Source: an uncultured Collinsella sp.
GTDB lineage: Bacteria > Actinomycetota > Coriobacteriia > Coriobacteriales > Coriobacteriaceae
NCBI GenBank assembly: GCA_902495085.1
Contig: CABUWA010000082.1
Coordinates: 1 to 8,427 of the forward strand
Length of the DNA: 8,427 nucleotides
Direction of reading: 5' to 3'
The position numbers and the translations under genes are program-made. The notes under the pieces are model-generated. The model did not search any database, was not told where the DNA came from, and was given only the letters and a program-made list of their open reading frames with translations. Below, piece by piece: positions 5,233 to 8,427 of this stretch; position 1 is the stretch's first letter, and each line of letters begins with the position of its first letter.

Positions 5233-6132
5233 TTACAGATGGCGCTCCAGGAAGCGGAAGGCTAGGCGAATCCAGGGACGGACCGCCACCTGCTTGTCCT
5301 CGTTGTCGACCGCGGTGTTGGCGTTGCCGAGCGAAAGGCCGTGACCACCCTGGTCGAAGACGTGCATCTCGCATGCAACGCCCTCCTCGGCCATGCGCTG
5401 CGCAAACGGGTATACCTGCGCGATCGGCGCCGTCTTGTCGTCGGACACGCCCCACACAAAGGTCGGTGGCATCTGACGCGAAACATGCGTGGTGGGGCAG
5501 ATGTCGGCCAGATGCTCGTCAGTTGCCTCGCCGCCCGTCACCATCGACAGGTAGTCGTTGAGCAAATCGCGTCCCGTCTTGCCGCCCGTCTTGGGCACGC
5601 GCAAGTCAATGCGCGGATCGCGCGTCTGCATGTCGCGCACATAGGCAAAGTCGAGCAATGGATAGCCCAGCACCACGGCATCGGGACGAATGTCGTCCGG
5701 ACGCACCCCGGCAAGTGCCGCAAAGGAGCCGGTCTTCCACTGTGTTGCCAGCGAGGCGCAAATCATGCCGCCAGCAGAAAAGCCCACGACGCACACGCGC
5801 TTAGGATCGACATGCCACTCGTCGGCGTTGGCGCGCACCGTGGCGACCATCTTGGCAAGATCTGCCTGGGGGTGCGGAAAGCTCACGTCACCCGTAGAAC
5901 TCGTGACATAGTTGAGCACAAAGGCCTGGTAACCGTGATCCAAAAACGCAAACGCCACAGGATCCTGCTCATGCGGAGCGATATGCGTAAACGCACCTCC
6001 GCCACAGATAATCACCGCGGGGCGGCGGCCATTCGGTTTATCGGGCAACGGCTCGGCACCCAAATACGTAAACGTCGCCGGATAATCCTCGGTCGGCTCC
6101 TCGCCCCACAGCGCATGGTTCTCGACAATCAT
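5233..6132 (-). CDS. Alpha/beta-hydrolase esterase, BD-FAE / acetylxylan-esterase-like
   Basis: Predicted serine esterase of 299 residues, probably deacylating a carbohydrate or small ester. Family signs in order: AVIICGGGAFTH (39-50) in the place of the oxyanion-hole PGGGY loop, FVLNYVTSS (71-79), nucleophile elbow GFSAGG with Ser119, RPDAVVLGYPLLDF (149-162), PPTFVWGVSDDKTAP (222-236) with the acid residue Asp231 or Asp232, and GGHGLSLG (262-269) with the catalytic His264. The triad is complete. No signal peptide is visible, so it should act in the cytoplasm. The start at 6132 (MIVENHALWG) is preferred because AAGGGAG lies 5 nt upstream; a longer in-frame start at 6339 would add 69 residues lacking family similarity and would overlap the crr upstream region. 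It is convergent with the GntR gene and divergent from crr, so likely transcribed alone. The natural substrate is unknown. Confidence 0.9.
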   Translation of the reverse strand: MIVENHALWGEEPTEDYPATFTYLGAEPLPDKPNGRRPAVIICGGGAFTHIAPHEQDPVAFAFLDHGYQAFVLNYVTSSTGDVSFPHPQADLAKMVATVRANADEWHVDPKRVCVVGFSAGGMICASLATQWKTGSFAALAGVRPDDIRPDAVVLGYPLLDFAYVRDMQTRDPRIDLRVPKTGGKTGRDLLNDYLSMVTGGEATDEHLADICPTTHVSRQMPPTFVWGVSDDKTAPIAQVYPFAQRMAEEGVACEMHVFDQGGHGLSLGNANTAVDNEDKQVAVRPWIRLAFRFLERHL

Positions 6133-6145
6133 ATGTGCTCCCTTC

Positions 6146-6179
6146 GCGCAAATTATGCGCCCTTGTTTTTCGCCTTCAA
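6146..6179 (-). promoter_or_regulatory. Candidate promoter of the esterase gene with a palindrome at the -10
   Basis: On the minus strand TTGAAG (6179-6174) and CATAAT (6157-6152) are separated by 16 bp. The -10 lies inside a perfect interrupted palindrome, GCGCA-AATTA-TGCGC on the plus strand (6146-6160), which could be a regulator site. The transcript would have a short leader of about 13 nt that still includes the ribosome binding site. Confidence 0.42.
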
Positions 6180-6258
6180 GCGTACCCCACTTGAACCCGT
6201 GGCGCAGAAACACTCCGGCAATAAGTTTCCCTTCAACTGATATATCACATAATCCCAG

Positions 6259-6287
6259 TTCAGGGGTATCGTTGAGCAGCGTAGAAT
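6259..6287 (+). promoter_or_regulatory. Candidate promoter of crr
   Basis: TAGAAT (6282-6287) resembles a -10 box and TTCAGG (6259-6264) a weak -35 at 17-bp spacing. An alternative -35-like TTGACC at 6295-6300 has no good -10 partner. The transcript would have a leader of about 80 nt holding the palindrome at 6319-6328. Confidence 0.33.
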
Positions 6288-6318
6288 AGGGGCGTTGACC
6301 AAGCCGCGAAACACATGT

Positions 6319-6328
6319 GAAACGTTTC
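6319..6328. promoter_or_regulatory. GAAACGTTTC palindrome upstream of crr, candidate LacI-family operator
   Basis: GAAACGTTTC is a perfect 10-bp palindrome with a central CG, within TGTGAAACGTTTCCGGCA. Centred-CG palindromes of this form are typical of LacI-family regulators, including catabolite-control sites. It lies 48 bp upstream of the crr start codon, downstream of the candidate promoter, a position suited to repression. The cognate protein is not in the window. Confidence 0.5.
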
Positions 6329-6375
6329 CGGCAAACCAAACGCGCGATATGCGCCTATTTAAGTTGGAGGCAACT

Positions 6376-6939
6376 ATGGGTCTGCTCGATTCGCTTAAGT
6401 CCACCTTCACCTCGACCGGCGAGGCGTCCGTTCCGCCCGCAGCAAGCTTCGCTACCCGCGAAGGCGTCATCTATGCCCCCGTCAACGGCGTGCTCGTCAA
6501 CCTGGACGAGGTTCCCGACGAGACGATCGCCTCGGGCATGCTTGGCCAGGGCTATGGCATCGAGCCCATTACCGGCACCATCTATGCGCCCGCCAACGGC
6601 CGCATCGGTGCCACCACTGTCACCAACCACTCCATCGGCATGATTACCGAGGACGGCCTGCGCGTGTTCATCCATGTTGGCCTGGGCACCGTGGAAATGA
6701 ACGGCAAGGGTTTTGCCCGCTTTGTCGAGATGGGCGATGTGGTCAAGGCAGGCCAGCCGCTCATCAGCTTCGACCGCGAGGCCATTAAGGCCGCTGGTCA
6801 CGAGGACATCGTGACCGTCATCGTCTCCGAGCTCGATCGTCTTAAGAGCATCGACCATGTCGGCGAGTCTGGAACGCTTATCGGCGGCAACCCGCTCGTC
6901 AAGCTTGGCGACCCGCTGCTGGTTGCCAAGACCAAGTAG
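6376..6939 (+). CDS. crr: PTS glucose-type EIIA component, single-domain (Crr-like)
   Basis: Cytoplasmic phosphocarrier of 187 residues that takes phosphate from HPr and passes it to a sugar EIIB domain. Family motifs: APVNGVLVNLDEVPDETIAS (34-53), LGQGYGIEPITGTIYAPANG (56-75), then VTNHSIGMITEDG (82-94) with active-site His85, and VFIHVGLGTVEMNGKGF (97-113) with His100, the expected phosphorylated residue. The 15-residue spacing between the two histidines equals that of E. coli EIIA-Glc (His75 and His90). FVEMGDVVKAGQPLISFD (116-133) completes the fold. ATG at 6376 follows GGAGG by 5 nt; an upstream in-frame ATG at 6295 would only add unrelated residues. No EIIB or EIIC gene adjoins it, so it must serve permeases encoded elsewhere; it may also have a regulatory role as EIIA-Glc has in other bacteria. 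The partner sugar is unknown. Confidence 0.94.
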   Translation: MGLLDSLKSTFTSTGEASVPPAASFATREGVIYAPVNGVLVNLDEVPDETIASGMLGQGYGIEPITGTIYAPANGRIGATTVTNHSIGMITEDGLRVFIHVGLGTVEMNGKGFARFVEMGDVVKAGQPLISFDREAIKAAGHEDIVTVIVSELDRLKSIDHVGESGTLIGGNPLVKLGDPLLVAKTK

Positions 6940-6976
6940 CCAGACCCCGCGCCACACAGCCAAAAGGCACCTCGTC

Positions 6977-7015
6977 AAGCGCCCACGACCATTAGGCCGC
7001 GGGCGCTTTTCGTTT
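6977..7015 (+). terminator. Rho-independent terminator after crr
   Basis: AAGCGCCC (6977-6984) pairs perfectly with GGGCGCTT (7001-7008); the stem can extend by CG/CG past one mismatch. It is followed by TTTTCGTTT. It begins 37 nt after the crr stop codon and separates crr from asnS. Confidence 0.85.
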
Positions 7016-7065
7016 GAAAAACCATCCCGCCAATGCCTTATCTGTATAGCCCAAATGAGCCGAGC

Positions 7066-7074
7066 TGCTAGAAT
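7066..7074 (+). promoter_or_regulatory. Extended -10 promoter element for asnS
   Basis: TGCTAGAAT (7066-7074) fits an extended -10 (TG-n-TAnAAT). No clear -35 is seen at the usual distance, which extended -10 promoters tolerate. It would give a leader of roughly 40 nt before the asnS start. Confidence 0.45.
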
Positions 7075-7120
7075 ATCGAACTGTATGGATAACTATCATT
7101 CAACCGTTATGGGAGGATAC

Positions 7121-8427
7121 GTGAACCGCACCAAAATCGCGCAGCTCTATGCCGATGCCGAGTCGCTCGGCGGCCAGACCGTCACCGTCGCCGGCTGGGT
7201 CAAGTCCGTCCGCGACATGAAGAACTTTGGCTTTGTTACGCTCAACGACGGCAGCTGCTTCCGCGACCTGCAGGTCGTCATGAACCGCGAGGCACTCGAC
7301 AACTACGACGAGATCGCCCATCAAAACGTCTCGGCCGCACTCATTTGCACCGGCACCGTCAAGCTGACCCCCGATGCGCCCCAGCCTTTCGAGCTTTCTG
7401 CCACCTCCATCGAGGTCGAGGGCACGAGCGCCCCGGATTACCCGCTGCAGAAGAAGCGCGCAACCGTCGAGTTCCTGCGCACCCAGCAGCACCTGCGTCC
7501 GCGCACCAACCTGTTCCGCGCCGTGTTCCGCATCCGCTCTGTCGCGGCTGCCGCCATCCACCGCTTCTTCCAGGAGCAGGGCTTTGTCTACGTCAACACC
7601 CCCATCATCACCACGAGTGACTGCGAGGGCGCCGGCGAGATGTTCCGCGTGACCACGCTCGACCCCAAAAACCCGCCCCTCACCGAGTCCGGCGAGGTCG
7701 ACTGGAGCCAGGACTTCTTTGGCAAGCATGCGAGCCTCACCGTGTCCGGCCAGCTCAATGCCGAGAACTTTGCCATGGCCTTTGGCGATGTGTACACCTT
7801 TGGCCCCACCTTCCGCGCCGAAAACTCCAACACCACGCGCCACGCCGCCGAGTTTTGGATGATTGAGCCCGAGATGGCCTTCGCCGACCTCAACGACTAC
7901 ATGGACAACGCCGAGGCCATGCTCAAGTACGTTCTTAAGGACGTTATGGCCACCTGCCCCGACGAGCTCAATATGCTCAACAAGTTTGTGGACAAGGGTC
8001 TGCTTGAACGCCTGGACCATGTCGCCAACTCCGACTTTGCCCGCGTCACCTATACCGAGGCCGTTGAAATCCTGGAGCAGGCCGTCGCCGCCGGCCACAA
8101 GTTCGACTATCCCGTGAGCTGGGGCATCGACCTGCAAACCGAGCACGAGCGTTTCCTGACCGAGGAGCACTTTAAGCGCCCGACCTTCGTAACCGACTAC
8201 CCGGCCGAGATCAAGGCCTTCTACATGCGCATGAACGAGGACGGCAAGACCGTCGCCGCCGCCGACTGCCTGGTGCCGGGCATCGGCGAGATCATCGGTG
8301 GCTCCCAGCGCGAGGAGCGCCTGGATCTGCTCGAGGCCCGCATCAAGGACCTGGGCATGAATCCCGAGCAGTACAAGTACTACCTTGACCTGCGCCGCTA
8401 CGGTTCCTGCAAGCACGCCGGCTACGG
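7121..8427 (+). CDS. asnS: Asparaginyl-tRNA synthetase (right end cut by the window)
   Basis: Class IIb aminoacyl-tRNA synthetase that charges tRNA-Asn with asparagine in the cytoplasm. 435 codons are present and open to the edge; the family is about 460-470 residues, so the last few dozen, including motif 3 (GFGLGFERL in E. coli), are missing. The N-terminal OB-fold anticodon-binding domain spans about 15-105 (VTVAGWVKSVRDMKNFGFV, NDGSCFRDLQVV). The catalytic domain begins near 125 with LRPRTNLFRAVFRIRS, then motif 1 HRFFQEQGFVYVNTPIIT with CEGAGEMFRVTTLD, motif 2 TFRAENSNTTRHAAEFWMIE and PGIGEIIGGSQREERLD. The sequence follows E. coli AsnRS closely. The GTG at 7121 is chosen because GGGAGGA ends just before it, although the spacing (4 nt from GGAGG) is short. 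An in-frame ATG at 7109 would itself overlap that site and has no ribosome binding sequence of its own. Confidence 0.97.
   Translation, partial: MNRTKIAQLYADAESLGGQTVTVAGWVKSVRDMKNFGFVTLNDGSCFRDLQVVMNREALDNYDEIAHQNVSAALICTGTVKLTPDAPQPFELSATSIEVEGTSAPDYPLQKKRATVEFLRTQQHLRPRTNLFRAVFRIRSVAAAAIHRFFQEQGFVYVNTPIITTSDCEGAGEMFRVTTLDPKNPPLTESGEVDWSQDFFGKHASLTVSGQLNAENFAMAFGDVYTFGPTFRAENSNTTRHAAEFWMIEPEMAFADLNDYMDNAEAMLKYVLKDVMATCPDELNMLNKFVDKGLLERLDHVANSDFARVTYTEAVEILEQAVAAGHKFDYPVSWGIDLQTEHERFLTEEHFKRPTFVTDYPAEIKAFYMRMNEDGKTVAAADCLVPGIGEIIGGSQREERLDLLEARIKDLGMNPEQYKYYLDLRRYGSCKHAGY

Noticed and set aside
6238..6247. TGATATATCA palindrome between esterase and crr
   Set aside because: A 10-bp AT-rich palindrome with no second copy and no clear promoter relation; too weak to call an operator.
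6133..6339. Upstream extension of the esterase to a start at 6339
   Set aside because: The added 69 residues show no family similarity, cross the crr promoter region, and the ATG at 6132 has a proper ribosome binding site.
6295..6375. Upstream start for crr at 6295
   Set aside because: The extra residues are unlike the EIIA N-terminus and the ATG at 6376 is preceded by a strong GGAGG.
7021..7120. T-box or other tRNA-sensing leader before asnS
   Set aside because: Only about 40 nt separate the predicted start site from the gene and no T-box consensus or antiterminator is seen; the hairpin at 6977-7008 is the crr terminator.
7100..8416. Long minus-strand reading frame opposite asnS
   Set aside because: The plus strand encodes an unmistakable asparaginyl-tRNA synthetase; the antisense frame is low-complexity (Val, Gly, Leu, Ala) and reflects codon bias in a GC-rich gene.

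Overview
The window looks like a stretch of chromosome from a GC-rich anaerobic member of the Coriobacteriia (Actinomycetota), most likely a Collinsella-type gut bacterium. This assignment is an inference from high GC, the FeoA-FeoB fusion with its GNQNCGKTT P-loop, strong GGAGG ribosome binding sites and overall gene style; no marker gene proves it.

Layout from left to right: (1) 1-977, minus strand: the first 325 codons of a FeoA-FeoB fusion ferrous-iron transporter, running off the left edge, preceded by two tandem 16-bp near-palindromes that look like a regulator site. (2) 978-1614: a 637-bp gene-free interval with that regulatory region, an array of 62-bp hairpin repeats (array A), a short imperfect 21-bp direct repeat and a terminator for the next gene. 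(3) 1615-4870: an amino-acid module: an APC-family (APA-type) transporter and a dimethylarginine dimethylaminohydrolase (DDAH) family enzyme on the minus strand, with a divergent GntR/FCD regulator. Between enzyme and regulator lies a perfect 12-bp palindrome ATTGTATACAAT, the classic operator type for this regulator class. (4) 4871-5232: a second array of the same 62-bp hairpin repeats (array B), then a separate 63-nt hairpin. (5) 5233-6132, minus: an alpha/beta-hydrolase esterase of the BD-FAE/acetylxylan-esterase type. (6) 6376-6939, plus: a stand-alone PTS EIIA-Glc-type (Crr) protein with its terminator. (7) 7121 to the right edge, plus: asparaginyl-tRNA synthetase (asnS), missing its last few dozen codons.

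The genes of segment 3 probably work together: the transporter would bring in arginine, methylarginine or a related compound (perhaps in exchange for a product), the DDAH-family enzyme would hydrolyse the guanidinium group to citrulline and an amine, and the GntR protein would sense a ligand and control the divergent promoter. Substrate identity is not readable from sequence.

The most unusual structure is the pair of 62-bp-period hairpin arrays that bracket this module. The repeat period, stem sequences and linker are shared by both arrays, one stem is perfect over 15 bp, and one stem position has swapped base pairs between units, suggesting a repeated structured element that I do not recognise by name.
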